A stretch of 64,000 nt of DNA from Nocardia cyriacigeorgica. GTDB lineage: Bacteria > Actinomycetota > Actinomycetes > Mycobacteriales > Mycobacteriaceae. The position numbers were made by a program, and so were the translations under genes. Under the pieces are notes generated by a model. That model ran no database searches. It worked only from the letters and a program-made list of their open reading frames with translations, and was not told the DNA's origin. Within the stretch, counting starts at the first letter, position 1. Every line of letters starts with the position of its first letter. The stretch lies in the NCBI RefSeq assembly GCF_005863245.1, contig NZ_VBUT01000001.1, positions 434,001 to 498,000 of the forward strand, in the 5' to 3' direction. Below, piece by piece: positions 1 to 10,770 of the stretch.

Positions 1-2250
1 GCTGAGCACCAGCAGCCGCAGCCGCACCGGCGGCGCGGCGGTGACGTCGAAGCCCGCGGTCACCGCGGCGGCCACCAGTTCGGGCACCTGCGCCTCAGTG
101 GCCGGTTCGACGGTCAGGGCCGGGATCGCGCGCGGATCGCCGATCGGCAGCACCAGCTGGTAGCCCTCGCCGTCGACGTCCGGGTAGCGGGTGCGCAGCA
201 CCTCATGCCGTTCGGCCAGATCGCGCACCGCGGCACGCAGGGCGTCCACATCCAGGCGGCCCGACAACCGCACGGCCACCGGGATGTTGTTGACCGCGCT
301 GTCGGGATCGAAGCGGTTGAGGAACCACATCCGCTGCTGGGCATACGACAGCGGAATCCGTTCCGGGCGCTGCACGGCGGTCAGCGCGCGACCGGCGGCC
401 GAACCCGAATGCTGTTCCACCCGTGCGGCCAGCGCGGCGACGGTGGTCGCCTCGAACAGCAGCTGCACCGGCACCCGCACGTCCAGCGCCGCGCCGATGC
501 GGGCGGCGGCCTGGGCGGCCAGCAGCGAGTTGCCGCCGAGCTCGAAGAAGTCGTCATCGGCGCCGACGCGCGTGTCGTCGCCGGAGACCAGCAGCGCCGC
601 GAAGACGTCGGCGACGATCTCCTCCACCGGCGTCGACGGCGCGCGGAAGGCCCGCGCGGCGAAGACCGGTTCGGGCAGCGCGGCCCGGTCCAGCTTGCCG
701 ACCGGGGTCAGCGGAATCTCGTCCAGCACCATGATCGAGGCCGGAATCATGTAGCCGGGCAGCGATTCGCCGATGAAGTCGACCAGTTCGCCGGTGTCGA
801 CGGTGGTGCCGGCGCGCGGCAGCACATACGACACCAGCGCCGTCGCGCCCGAGGGCAGCGTCTTGCCCAGCGTCGCGGCGTAATCGATGTCCGGGTGCGC
901 GGTGAGGGCGTTGTCGATCTCGCCCAGTTCGATCCGGAAGCCACGGATCTTGACCTGGAAGTCCGAGCGGCCGAGATATTCGATGACGCCGCCGTCGGGC
1001 CCGCCGGTCTCGGTGCGGCGCACCAGGTCACCGGTGCGGTACAGGCGCGCGCCCGGGTTCCCGGTGTCGGCGCCGAAGGGGCTGGCCACGAAACGCTCGG
1101 CGGTCAGGCCGGGGCGACCCAGATAGCCCTGGGCCAGCGCCGGACCCGACAGGTACAGCTCACCGACCACGCCCGCGGGCACCGGCCGCAGCCGCGAATC
1201 CAGCACGAACGCACCGACCCCGGGGATGGCGGTGCCGATGGTGATCGGCCCGTCCGGACTCATCTGCGCGGTGCTGGTGGCGAGGATGGTGGCCTCGGTG
1301 GGGCCGTAGCCGTTGAAGAAGGCGTGCTCGCCGGCCCAGCGGCCCACCAGCTCGGGGCCGAACTTGTCGCCGGCCACCACGACGACCTCGAGATCGTCGA
1401 GCCCCGCCGGATCCACCGATTCCAGCGCGCCCGGGGTGATCAGCATGTGCGTGACCTGCTCGCGGCGCAGCAGATCCGCCAGCTCGAACCCGCCGAACAC
1501 CGACGGCGGCGCGATCACCAGCGTCGCACCGGAAGTGAAGGCGAGCAGCAGCTCCAGCACCGAGACGTCGAAGTTCGGCGAGCAGACGTGCAGCACCCGC
1601 GAGTCCTCGGTGACCCCGTAGTGCTCGCGTTCGGCGGCGACCAGACCGGCCAGACCGGTGTGGGTGACCACGACGCCCTTGGGGCGTCCGGTGGAACCCG
1701 AGGTGTAGATGACGTAGGCGGGATGACGTTCGTCGAGCGGGCGCACCCGGTCGGCATAGGAAATGGGATGGCTGGGCCGCTTGGCGATGCGCTCGGACAC
1801 CACCGGATCGTCCAGCTCCACCCAGTACACGCCGGTACCGAGCACCGGGCGATGCGCCGAGGTGGTCAGCCCGATGACGGCGCCGGAATCGGAGACGATG
1901 TGGTTGATGCGGTCGGCCGGATACCCGGGGTCGACGGGCACGTACGCGGCGCCGGTCTTGGCCACCGCCCACACCGCGAGCACCGATTCCAGGCTGCGCG
2001 CGATCCCGATCGCCACCACATCGCCGGGGCCGACGCCACGATCGATCAGCTCCCGCGCGACCTGCGAGGACGCCTGGTCGAGTTCCTGATAGGTGAGGGT
2101 GCGCTCGTCGGCGGGCTCACCCGTCGGGTTGTACCGGATCGCGACCGAGGTGGCCGACGATTCCACCGCCGCGGTGAGCAGCTGTCCGAACAGCGGGCTG
2201 CCCGAGCGGCGGCGACGGCTACCACGAGCGGAACGACGGGCAGTTTCCAT
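1..2250 (-). CDS. Non-ribosomal peptide synthetase, N-terminal part (A-PCP-C), cut by window edge
   Basis: The first 750 residues of an NRPS that continues past position 1. The N-terminus is short and Arg/Ser-rich, then an adenylation domain (about residues 20-530) carries A3 [11 protein letters not shown] near residue 178, FDVSVLEL near 226, GYGPTE, and YRTGD. A carrier domain follows with [10 protein letters not shown]; Ser575 should hold phosphopantetheine. A condensation domain begins near residue 630 with [11 protein letters not shown] hand alignment to GrsA gives pocket residues D-V-L-L-V-A-G-I-L-K; I cannot name the amino acid. The module opens with A rather than C, so this is probably the loading module. 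The ATG at 2250 has GAGAGG 13 nt upstream, a longer spacing than usual. The LuxR-type gene upstream on the same strand is a candidate regulator. Confidence 0.93.
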   Translation of the reverse strand, partial: METARRSARGSRRRRSGSPLFGQLLTAAVESSATSVAIRYNPTGEPADERTLTYQELDQASSQVARELIDRGVGPGDVVAIGIARSLESVLAVWAVAKTGAAYVPVDPGYPADRINHIVSDSGAVIGLTTSAHRPVLGTGVYWVELDDPVVSERIAKRPSHPISYADRVRPLDERHPAYVIYTSGSTGRPKGVVVTHTGLAGLVAAEREHYGVTEDSRVLHVCSPNFDVSVLELLLAFTSGATLVIAPPSVFGGFELADLLRREQVTHMLITPGALESVDPAGLDDLEVVVVAGDKFGPELVGRWAGEHAFFNGYGPTEATILATSTAQMSPDGPITIGTAIPGVGAFVLDSRLRPVPAGVVGELYLSGPALAQGYLGRPGLTAERFVASPFGADTGNPGARLYRTGDLVRRTETGGPDGGVIEYLGRSDFQVKIRGFRIELGEIDNALTAHPDIDYAATLGKTLPSGATALVSYVLPRAGTTVDTGELVDFIGESLPGYMIPASIMVLDEIPLTPVGKLDRAALPEPVFAARAFRAPSTPVEEIVADVFAALLVSGDDTRVGADDDFFELGGNSLLAAQAAARIGAALDVRVPVQLLFEATTVAALAARVEQHSGSAAGRALTAVQRPERIPLSYAQQRMWFLNRFDPDSAVNNIPVAVRLSGRLDVDALRAAVRDLAERHEVLRTRYPDVDGEGYQLVLPIGDPRAIPALTVEPATEAQVPELVAAAVTAGFDVTAAPPVRLRLLVLS

Positions 2251-2349
2251 TCGAGTGCATTCACCTCTCGCGTAAAGCCAGAACCCGGCCCTGCCCCAAG
2301 AACCAGGGCGTCGTCAGCCCGGGCCGGCGCGGTCCGGGCCATCATATAA

Positions 2350-2372
2350 GGGCGTGCAGCATTGCCACGCCC
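2350..2372 (-). promoter_or_regulatory. Stem-loop between the LuxR-type gene and the NRPS
   Basis: Seven-base arms GGGCGTG/CACGCCC enclose a 9-nt loop. On the minus strand the stem is followed by TTATATGAT, which could be a short terminator tail after the regulator or contain a -10 (TATGAT) for the NRPS. I see no convincing -35. The rest of 2251-2446 shows nothing else clear. Confidence 0.3.
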
Positions 2373-2446
2373 GCTGCATCGGTTGCCCCGGGTATATCGG
2401 GACGGCCGATCCGATGTTGCAGTACTACCCGTTCTGATGAGCCTCG

Positions 2447-3430
2447 TCACAGCCAGCCGCGGCGGATGGCCTGCACCCCCGCCTGGAAGCGGGTGCTGGC
2501 ACCGAGCCGCTCCAGCAACCGCGCGGTCCGGCGCACCACCGTGCGCCGGGACATGCCGAGCCTGCGGGCGATGGTGTCGTCGGTGGCGCCCAGGCCCATC
2601 AGGGTGAGGATGGCGCGATCGCGTTCGTCGAGGTCGGTGGCGGCCGGGTGCACCGAGATCGGCGCGGCCAGCGACCACAGCACGTCGAAGGTCTTGACCA
2701 GCAGTTCCAGGCCGGGTGAGCGGGTGATGCGCAGGCCCATCGGGTCGGAGCGGCGTTCGTCGGCGTGCAGCACCAGGCTGGCGCGCTCGTCGTCGGCGAC
2801 GATCAGTTTGAACGGCGGCTCGGGCAGTGTGCGGGCGCTCGCGCCGCGGGCATTGGTGGCGAGCGCGTGCCGCAGCCGCTCGCCGTCCTGATAGATGGTG
2901 TCCTGATAGAGGGTGCGGTAGCGGATGCCGTCACCGATGCGGGACTGTTTGAGTTCGAACAGGCGGCGTTCGCGTTCCACATCGCTGAGGAACGGCCCGC
3001 GTTCGATCACCTTGACCGTGCGCCGCGCGTTGACCTGGAGTTCTTCGAAATCGGCCAGCATTTCCAGCCGCTCGTACACCGGCACCACCGCGCCCGCCCC
3101 GCGTGGTGAGCGGCGCACGGACCGGAAGGTCTGGCTCAGCCGCGCGGCGGCGGCGTGCATGGTGGCGATTTCCTGCTGACGTCGCCTGGCCTCGGCTTCG
3201 GACAGCGCTTCGGGTGCGTGCGCGTCCCAGACCGGGGTGCCGTCGTTGTCGGTGAGCCGCACCGCGGCCTGCACGTCACAGAGCCGATCGAGTGCGCACC
3301 GGGCCTGCGCCTCGGAAACGTCGAGGTGGTCGGCGATATCAGAGAGCCGGGACCGGGGATGGTGGACCAGCAGTGCGTACAGCCGGCCGTGTAGCGATCC
3401 GGGCTCGAATATGTCGGCCAATTCGGTCAT
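2447..3430 (-). CDS. LuxR-type transcriptional regulator with N-terminal TrmB-like winged helix
   Basis: A 327-residue protein. The N-terminal 70 residues look like a winged helix (LYALLVHHPRSRLSDIADHL). A long middle domain follows with no motif I recognise, and the C-terminal 60 residues are a LuxR/GerE helix-turn-helix (DERDRAILTL, TDDTIARRLGMSRRTVVRR, ending AGVQAIRRGWL). This architecture is common in actinomycete cluster-linked regulators. There is no receiver domain, so it is not a classical response regulator. The start at 3430 is chosen because GAGGTG lies 7 nt upstream; an in-frame start at 3481 lacks this. It sits 196 bp upstream of the NRPS on the same strand, so control of that cluster is the natural inference, unproven. 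Confidence 0.85.
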   Translation of the reverse strand: MTELADIFEPGSLHGRLYALLVHHPRSRLSDIADHLDVSEAQARCALDRLCDVQAAVRLTDNDGTPVWDAHAPEALSEAEARRRQQEIATMHAAAARLSQTFRSVRRSPRGAGAVVPVYERLEMLADFEELQVNARRTVKVIERGPFLSDVERERRLFELKQSRIGDGIRYRTLYQDTIYQDGERLRHALATNARGASARTLPEPPFKLIVADDERASLVLHADERRSDPMGLRITRSPGLELLVKTFDVLWSLAAPISVHPAATDLDERDRAILTLMGLGATDDTIARRLGMSRRTVVRRTARLLERLGASTRFQAGVQAIRRGWL

Positions 3431-3517
3431 CGGGCGCACCTCGCGGTGGGCCGATGGTCCGGAGATCCGGGCGAGCGCCAATGTCTCAATTGTCCAGGAG
3501 AAGGGGTCGCGGCCGGA

Positions 3518-4393
3518 TCAGTGCGACGACGGGCCCCACTCCATGGGCACACCCTTGGACGCCAGGTACGGAATCGGGTCGATCTTGGCGCCGCCCTGAT
3601 CCCAGATCTCCAGGTGCAGGTGCGGGCCGGTGGACTGGCCGCGGTTACCGACGGTGGCGATGACGTCACCGGCGTTCACCCGCTGCCCGGCCTGCACGAA
3701 CATGTCGTTGACGTGGCCGTACACGGCGGTGGTTCCGTCGTCCTGGAGGATCCGGACCCAGAGCCCGAAGCCGGAGGCCGGGCCGGCCTCGACGACGGTG
3801 CCGCTGCTGACGGAGTGGATCGGCGCGCCGAGCGCGTCGGCGAAGTCGATGCCGTAGTGCATCGCACCCCAGCGGCTGCCGTAGGAGGAGCTGATCGCAC
3901 CGGCGACGGGACGGACGGCGGGGGCCGGAGCCACCTGCTGCTGGAGGTCCTTGAGCACCTGCTCGGCGTGCGCCAGCGGGCCCGCGATCTCCGGCGGAAG
4001 ACCGCCGAGACCGAACGGGGCGGCGACCGGAGCGGGTGCGGCGACCGGAGCCGCGACCTGGGTGACGGCGTCGGCGATGGGGGCGGGCGCGGCGGGCGCT
4101 TCGGCGGCCGGCGCCTCGGCGGCGGGCTCGGCGAAGGAGACGGGGGCGACCTCGTGGTCGGCGTCGTTGTCGTTGTGCGAGCCGGGCAGCAGCGGCGACG
4201 CGTAGGCGATGGCCGGAGCGATCTGGGAGGCGGTGCCGATCAGCGCACCGGCGGCGACGGCGGCGGTGGCCGCGGCCTTCACCCGTTCGACACGACCGGC
4301 CTCGGCGCGGTGCCGCGTCGGCCGACCCTCGACACCATCGCCGAGAAGGCTGGAGACGGTAACGGAACTGGGGCCTACTCGGTGCTGCGGCAA
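3518..4393 (-). CDS. Secreted M23 family peptidoglycan endopeptidase
   Basis: A 291-residue cell-wall hydrolase. A basic N-terminus and a hydrophobic stretch (about residues 38-62, KAAATAAVAAGALIG) look like a signal peptide or anchor. An Ala/Pro-rich linker with repeated EAPAA/APVAAP runs to about residue 150. The C-terminal lysostaphin-type domain has SSYGSRWGAMHYGIDF with the metal-binding His and Asp, YGHVN, and the HLHLEI active-site pair. The family cuts peptide cross-bridges outside the membrane during growth and division. The start is TTG at 4393, just after an in-frame stop, with AGGA 8 nt upstream. It has a leader rich in repeats. Both flanking genes are unrelated, so it is probably monocistronic. 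Confidence 0.9.
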   Translation of the reverse strand: MPQHRVGPSSVTVSSLLGDGVEGRPTRHRAEAGRVERVKAAATAAVAAGALIGTASQIAPAIAYASPLLPGSHNDNDADHEVAPVSFAEPAAEAPAAEAPAAPAPIADAVTQVAAPVAAPAPVAAPFGLGGLPPEIAGPLAHAEQVLKDLQQQVAPAPAVRPVAGAISSSYGSRWGAMHYGIDFADALGAPIHSVSSGTVVEAGPASGFGLWVRILQDDGTTAVYGHVNDMFVQAGQRVNAGDVIATVGNRGQSTGPHLHLEIWDQGGAKIDPIPYLASKGVPMEWGPSSH

Positions 4394-4422
4394 AGCTTCG
4401 TCCTAGCGTCCGATGAACAATG

Positions 4423-4529
4423 GTCACGGATGCCGATCCCGGTGCCGACCGTTCGAGTAACGATCTGCCGGAACCGAGCGAAATAACGTTTCGGCATCCG
4501 TCGTGACGGGAACTCTACCCCGTCGTGAC
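4423..4529. promoter_or_regulatory. Repeat-rich leader/promoter between M23 peptidase and nitronate monooxygenase
   Basis: Two structures are visible. An inverted repeat pairs GTCACGGATGCCGA (4423-4436) with TCGGCATCCGTCGTGAC (4491-4507), giving 14 pairs with a 3-nt bulge on one side. A direct repeat CCGTCGTGAC occurs at 4498-4507 and 4520-4529, exactly 22 bp apart, as expected for a dimer reading one DNA face. On the minus strand the unit reads GTCACGACGG, loosely like MtrA-type direct repeats; that link is inference. The region separates divergent genes and could serve either. Confidence 0.5.
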
Positions 4530-4623
4530 CATTTCGCAACCTTCGGTCCCGTTTCAGTCACGTCTGCGCAGGTAATCGCAGGTCAGCCGCGCCCAGGGAA
4601 GGTAACGACGGCAGACTCGAACC

Positions 4624-5670
4624 GTGATCATCGACGATATCGACGTTCCGATCGTGCTCGCCCCCATGGCGGGCGGACCCTCCACTCCCGAACTCACCGC
4701 CGCGGTCGCCGAGGCCGGCGGATTCGGCGTGCTGGCCGCCGGGTACCTCACCGCGACCGCCCTCGCCGAACGCATCGCCGCCACCCGCGCGGCCACCACG
4801 AAGCCGTTCGGGGTGAATCTGTTCGTCCCGACTCCGCCCACCCCGCCCGCCGCGTTCGCCGGATACCTGGATCGGCTGCGCTCCCGGTTCCCGGTGGGCG
4901 AGCCCGCTCACGACACCGACGACTGGGACGCCAAGCTCGACCTGCTCACCGCCGACCCCGTCGCGGTGGTGACCTTCACCTTCGGCTGCCCGTCCGCGGC
5001 GGACGTGGCCCGCCTGCACGAGGCGGGCTCGGAGGTATGGGTGACGGTCACCTCGCCCGCCGAGGCCGCGATCGCGGTCGAGGCCGGTGCCGACGTCCTC
5101 ATCGCCCAAGGCGCGGAGGCAGGCGGACATCGCGCCACCTACGTCGACCGGGTCGCCGATGACGCCGTCGACCCGCTCGGCCTGCTCGCCCTGCTGCAAC
5201 TGCTCACCGCCTCGACGGACCGCCCGATCGTCGCGGCAGGCAGCATCGCCACCGGCGCGGGCATCGCAGCCGCACTCGCCGCCGGAGCGAGCGCCGCCCA
5301 GTTGGGGACCGCCTTCCTCGCATGCCCGGAGGCCGGCACCAATGACCTCCTGCGCAACGCGATCGGCACCGACACCCCGACCATGCTCACCCGCGCCTTC
5401 ACCGGACGACGCGCACGCGGCCTGCGCAACCGCTTCCTCACCGAGTTCACCCCCGGCGCTCCCGTCGCCTACCCGGAGATCCACTACGCCACAGGACCAT
5501 TGCGTGCCGCCGCCCGCACCGCGGGCGATGCCGACGCGGTGAACCTCTGGGCAGGCCAAGCACATTCGCTGACCAGGCAACTTCCGGCCGGAGAGCTGGT
5601 CGCGGCGCTGGCCGCCGAAACGAAAACCGCGCTGGAATCGGCACTTTCACGAGCAATCCAGTCTTGTTGA
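4624..5670 (+). CDS. Nitronate monooxygenase / 2-nitropropane dioxygenase-like FMN enzyme
   Basis: A 348-residue TIM-barrel flavoprotein of the nitronate monooxygenase class, which oxidises alkyl nitronates with FMN. Visible marks are the N-terminal PIVLAPMAGG strand, GGFGVLAAGYL, the GAEAGGH segment with the conserved His, and the FMN phosphate region AGSIATGAGIAAALAAGASAAQLGTAF. Family members in actinomycetes are often annotated by similarity only, and some act on other substrates. The start is GTG at 4624; the best Shine-Dalgarno match (GGGAAGG) is rather far upstream. It is 57 bp from the next gene and may be co-transcribed with it. Confidence 0.85.
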   Translation: MIIDDIDVPIVLAPMAGGPSTPELTAAVAEAGGFGVLAAGYLTATALAERIAATRAATTKPFGVNLFVPTPPTPPAAFAGYLDRLRSRFPVGEPAHDTDDWDAKLDLLTADPVAVVTFTFGCPSAADVARLHEAGSEVWVTVTSPAEAAIAVEAGADVLIAQGAEAGGHRATYVDRVADDAVDPLGLLALLQLLTASTDRPIVAAGSIATGAGIAAALAAGASAAQLGTAFLACPEAGTNDLLRNAIGTDTPTMLTRAFTGRRARGLRNRFLTEFTPGAPVAYPEIHYATGPLRAAARTAGDADAVNLWAGQAHSLTRQLPAGELVAALAAETKTALESALSRAIQSC

Positions 5671-5727
5671 CAACGACTTTCGTTTAGAATCGAGTCGCCG
5701 AATGCAGCGAACCGACAGGAGAGCGCT

Positions 5728-6120
5728 ATGTCCCTCGATGTCCCCACCGCACTGCTCGAACGCGCCGAACGAGGCGAGGTAGACGACGCCGAATTCGTCG
5801 AATGTGTCAAGAACTCCCTGCCCTACGCCTGGGAAGTGGTCAGCCGGGTGGCCGGTGAATTACAAGAGGGCACGGCCGAATTCGCCGACAACGAGGTCCC
5901 CCCGCCGGACGAGGTCGCCCGCGGCCAGCTCCTGCGCGCCCTCGCCTCGGACGCGATCCGCGGCGGCCTGGAGCGGCATTTCGGGGTGAAGCTGGCGTTC
6001 CAGAACTGCCACCGGGTGGCGGCGTTCCCGCTGTCGGCTGTCGGCGGCGAGACGTATACGCGGTTCATCAGCACCCGCGCTCAGCTGCTCAACCAGAGCC
6101 CCGAATTACGCAACTGCTAG
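5728..6120 (+). CDS. SCO5389-family conserved actinobacterial protein
   Basis: A 130-residue soluble protein beginning MSLDVPTALLERAERGEVDD. I recognise it as the SCO5389-like family, found across actinobacteria without an assigned activity. It is acidic and mostly helical in appearance, with one near-central DEVARGQLLRALASDAIR helix and no signal peptide or membrane segment. Start is certain: ACAGGAGAG lies just upstream of ATG. A strong terminator-like hairpin follows at 6162. Function unknown. Confidence 0.85.
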   Translation: MSLDVPTALLERAERGEVDDAEFVECVKNSLPYAWEVVSRVAGELQEGTAEFADNEVPPPDEVARGQLLRALASDAIRGGLERHFGVKLAFQNCHRVAAFPLSAVGGETYTRFISTRAQLLNQSPELRNC

Positions 6121-6161
6121 ACGCTTCACACGTATACGGTGTGCCAGCGCCGTACACAGCG

Positions 6162-6191
6162 AACGGCCCGCTCGGTTTCGAGCGGGCCGTT
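6162..6191. terminator. Strong bidirectional terminator hairpin
   Basis: Perfect 13-bp arms AACGGCCCGCTCG/CGAGCGGGCCGTT around a GTTT loop lie between two convergent genes. There is no long U tract, as is usual in high-GC actinobacteria. Confidence 0.85.
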
Positions 6192-6210
6192 CGTCGGTCC
6201 AGGGGCCGGA

Positions 6211-7857
<1,647 letters not shown>

Positions 7858-7890
7858 CGGAAAAGACCCCTCACTCTCGGGCGAACGGTC

Positions 7891-7916
7891 ATGCCCTGGC
7901 GCTTGGACCAGGGCAT
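7891..7916. promoter_or_regulatory. Inverted repeat upstream of the acyl-CoA ligase
   Basis: Arms ATGCCCTGG/CCAGGGCAT with an 8-nt spacer, 34-59 bp upstream of the ligase start. The position fits an operator for a dimeric repressor; a terminator role is unlikely because no gene ends here. The remaining bases to 8181 show no gene. Confidence 0.4.
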
Positions 7917-8181
7917 GAGCCACATCACACCGGGAGCCTACCGAAGGGTAGGCAGGAGTGGGTGGGGTCGGTCACAGGCGGGGGCCGCTGCCGGTCGATG
8001 CGGCGGGCCGAGGGAGCGGCCGCCCGGCTCAGCTCCGGCGGCTCGCGATACACCACACGCGTTGCGCACTTGTCGGCGCGGGAGGGTGGGTGTCAGCACA
8101 GCGCACGCTCCGGGCAGCGCCGCTCGAACGCCCCCGAACCCGACCCCCCGAGCAATACAGATACCCACTGCGATGACCATC

Positions 8182-8217
8182 CCGCTGCGGGGCCCGGAAT
8201 AGGCGGCCCCGCAGCGG
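8182..8217 (-). terminator. Terminator of the LLM oxidoreductase gene
   Basis: Perfect 13-bp arms CCGCTGCGGGGCC/GGCCCCGCAGCGG with a 10-nt loop, beginning 7 bp beyond the stop codon at 8224 on the minus strand. Confidence 0.85.
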
Positions 8218-8223
8218 TGCCGG

Positions 8224-9072
8224 TCAGCCGATCACGTAGGCGATGCGGTCGACCTGCTCCGGATCGGTGCCGTAGCAATAGAGCATGACCTCGTCGGCGC
8301 CGAGGTCGGCGAATTGTTTGATCACCGCGCGGATCTCGTCGGGCGTGGTGCGCATGCCCGAGACCATGTTGTCGGCCCAGCCGGTGAACTCGTAGTAGTC
8401 ACCGATGGCCGCGCGGGCCTGGTCGACGACCTGCTGCGGGCCGAGCGCGACGTTGACCTGGGCGACGATGCGCGGTTCGCCGTCGCGGCCGTGCTCGCGC
8501 CACGAGGTGCGGACGGTGTCGAACAGGCCTTCGGCCCAGTGCGGCGGGACCGCGGACAGATAGCCGTCGCCCCAGCGCGCGACCCGCTCGAGCGCGACGG
8601 GTTTGAAGCCGCCGAACAGCAGTTCGGGACCGCCGGGGCGGGTCGGCGCAGGGCCGATGGGTCCGCAGTCGGCACCGAAGGGCTCGCCGGACCACACCCG
8701 GCGCAGCTGCTCGAGCTGTTGGTCCAGCCGCCGCCCACGGGTGCGCAGGTCGGTGCCGGTGGCTAGGTGATCGTCGGCGCGCCCGCCGACGCCGAGGCCG
8801 AGCACGAACCGTCCGCCGGACATCCGGTCCAGCGTCGCCACCTGTTTGGCGAGCAGCGCGGTGTCGCGGGTCGGCGCGAGCAACACCTCGGTCTGCACCT
8901 TGATGCGGCTGGTGGCGCCGGCGATGACCGACAGCGCGATCAGCGGTTCGGGATTGTCGTAGACGACGCGGTCGAGCAGGCCGAGAGTCGAGAACGGTCC
9001 GGCGTCGGCGCGGCGGGCCCAGTCGAGCAGGACGGCGGGGTCGGCGATCGGCAGTCCGAGTCCGATATGCAT
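8224..9072 (-). CDS. LLM-class F420/flavin-dependent oxidoreductase
   Basis: A 282-residue luciferase-like TIM barrel. It opens with MHIGLGLPIADPAV, has the typical PLIALSVIAGATSRIKVQTEVLLAP segment in two adjoining blocks, then GGRFVLGLGVGGRADD and the C-terminal VMLYCYGTDPEQVDRIAYVIG. In actinomycetes most such proteins use coenzyme F420, but the substrate cannot be told from sequence. Start 9072 has GGAGG 5 nt upstream; the upstream in-frame ATG at 9114 lacks a binding site. It has its own terminator. A second family member lies at 19473-20351 and is only distantly similar by eye. Confidence 0.9.
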   Translation of the reverse strand: MHIGLGLPIADPAVLLDWARRADAGPFSTLGLLDRVVYDNPEPLIALSVIAGATSRIKVQTEVLLAPTRDTALLAKQVATLDRMSGGRFVLGLGVGGRADDHLATGTDLRTRGRRLDQQLEQLRRVWSGEPFGADCGPIGPAPTRPGGPELLFGGFKPVALERVARWGDGYLSAVPPHWAEGLFDTVRTSWREHGRDGEPRIVAQVNVALGPQQVVDQARAAIGDYYEFTGWADNMVSGMRTTPDEIRAVIKQFADLGADEVMLYCYGTDPEQVDRIAYVIG

Positions 9073-9552
9073 GGATTCCTCCAGGAAAATGGGTGGGCAA
9101 AATCTGCCGCCCACTCCACGCCCGGATCATGAGGCGAGGCGCTCCCACTCTGCGGCTGTACTTCCAGAGAGCGCCAATCGGATTACGGTGACTATAAATT
9201 CGGTTGTCCGGCCGCGCAAGCCGGTACGGACGGCAGGTGGCCCGGCGTGCCGGCGGCACCCCCAGCTTGCCGCCGGCACCGGGTTCCGGTGAACCGGACC
9301 CGTCACGTGTCTAGCGGCCGAGGCGTGTTGACGCCAACTCCGGCGGCGAAAAATAGACCCGACCGAGACCTGCGCGGGTTGCATCCCGAGTGACTCGCGG
9401 GCGCCGATCTCGCCCGACATCGCCCTGAACTGCGGATTCGCTGGATCCGCCGGCTGGATCGACGGCCCGGGATTCACGCACAGATGCACACGCATAACGT
9501 GAGCGTCATCGGTATCGAACCGTGGACGATGTGACCAGCGGAGGTTGACACC
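9073..9552. other. 480-bp intergenic region, no gene recognised
   Basis: It holds the leader of the LLM gene on one side and the promoter region of the acyl-CoA dehydrogenase on the other. An open frame across 9127-9636 on the minus strand overlaps the dehydrogenase, has no ribosome-binding site and gives a low-complexity translation, so I do not call it. Confidence 0.6.
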
Positions 9553-10695
9553 ATGCCAGTGGAGCGAATGCTGCCCACCCCCGAGGCTCGGGACCTGATC
9601 GAGCTGACCCGCGATATCGCGGACAAGGTGCTGCAACCGCGGGTCGTCGAATGCGAGAAGACCGAAACCTTCCCCGACGGCGTCTTCCCGGCGCTGGGCG
9701 CGGCCGGTCTACTGAGCCTGCCGTATCCGGAGGAGTTCGGCGGTGGCGGCCAGCCCTACGAGGTCTATCTCCAAGTACTCGAGGAGCTGGGCGCGCGGTG
9801 GGCCGCGGTCGCGGTGGCGGTGAGCGTGCACAGCCTGTCCTGCTTTCCGCTGTTCACCTTCGGCACCGAGGAACAGAAACAGCGCTGGCTGCCGACCATG
9901 CTCTCCGGTGAAACCATCGGCGCCTACAGCCTTTCCGAGCCGCACGCCGGTTCCGACGCCGCCGCGCTGCGCTGCCGCGCCACGGCCACCGACGACGGCT
10001 ACCGGATCAACGGTTCGAAGGCCTGGATCACCAACGGCGGCCGCGCCGATTTCTACACCCTGTTCGCCCGCACCGGCGAGGGCTCGCGCGGGGTGTCGTG
10101 TTTCCTGGTGCCGAAGGACACCGAGGGCCTGAGCTTCGGCAAGCCCGAGGAGAAGATGGGCCTGCGCGCGGTCCCGACCACCACCGCGAGCTACGACGAC
10201 GCCTTCGTCCCCGCCGAACGGCTGATCGGCGACGAGGGCCAGGGCCTGACCATCGCGTTCAGCGCCCTGGATTCCGGCAGGCTCGGCATCGCGGCGGTCG
10301 CGACCGGTCTGGCTCAGCGCGCCCTCGACGACGCCGTCGCCTACGCCAAGGAGCGAGAAGCGTTCGGCAAGCACATCATCGACCATCAGGGCCTCGGTTT
10401 CGTGCTCGCCGACATGGCCGCCGCGGTCGATTCCGCCCGCGCCACCTACCTCGACGCCGCCCGCCGCCGCGACGCCGAACTCCCCTATTCCCGCCAGGCC
10501 AGTGTGGCCAAGTTGGTGGCCACCGATGCCGCCATGAAGGTCACCACCGACGCGGTGCAGGTGCTCGGCGGTTACGGCTACACCCAGGATTTCCCGGTCG
10601 AGCGGTACATGCGCGAGGCGAAGGTCATGCAGATCTTCGAGGGCACCAATCAGATCCAGCGGCTGGTGATCGCCCGCCAGCTCGCCGGCAAGTGA
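9553..10695 (+). CDS. Acyl-CoA dehydrogenase
   Basis: A 380-residue FAD enzyme that introduces the alpha-beta double bond of an acyl-CoA. Signatures present: the AYSLSEPHAGSDAAAL loop, NGSKAWITNGG, a FAD-binding region, QVLGGYGYTQDFPVERYMREAKVMQIFEGT in pieces, and Glu363 in IFEGTNQIQR as catalytic base. Length matches the short-chain/isovaleryl-type subfamily. Start ATG has GGAGG 7-8 nt upstream (AGCGGAGGTTGACACC). The next gene, a Baeyer-Villiger monooxygenase, begins 75 bp later on the same strand. A shared transcript is possible but the pair has no obvious common pathway. Confidence 0.95.
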   Translation: MPVERMLPTPEARDLIELTRDIADKVLQPRVVECEKTETFPDGVFPALGAAGLLSLPYPEEFGGGGQPYEVYLQVLEELGARWAAVAVAVSVHSLSCFPLFTFGTEEQKQRWLPTMLSGETIGAYSLSEPHAGSDAAALRCRATATDDGYRINGSKAWITNGGRADFYTLFARTGEGSRGVSCFLVPKDTEGLSFGKPEEKMGLRAVPTTTASYDDAFVPAERLIGDEGQGLTIAFSALDSGRLGIAAVATGLAQRALDDAVAYAKEREAFGKHIIDHQGLGFVLADMAAAVDSARATYLDAARRRDAELPYSRQASVAKLVATDAAMKVTTDAVQVLGGYGYTQDFPVERYMREAKVMQIFEGTNQIQRLVIARQLAGK

Positions 10696-10770
10696 GCCGA
10701 TGGCCGGAAATGTGGATTTGTTGTCCGTCGATCTCTTCGGACCTGCCCGTTTCCGGCCTACGCTCGAACC

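Noticed and set aside
205..2349. A 714-codon open frame on the plus strand opposite the NRPS
   Set aside because: Its translation is Arg/Gly/His-biased low-complexity sequence, as expected for the antisense of a GC-rich gene; the minus strand has clear A, PCP and C motifs.
4394..4623. A c-di-AMP (ydaO) riboswitch before the M23 peptidase
   Set aside because: Such switches precede cell-wall hydrolases in actinobacteria, but the conserved GGGGGAACC-type and GGGUGAAUC-type core words are not present on either strand here.
9127..9636. A 169-codon minus-strand frame in the gap before the acyl-CoA dehydrogenase
   Set aside because: It overlaps the dehydrogenase start, has no ribosome-binding site and no recognisable fold.
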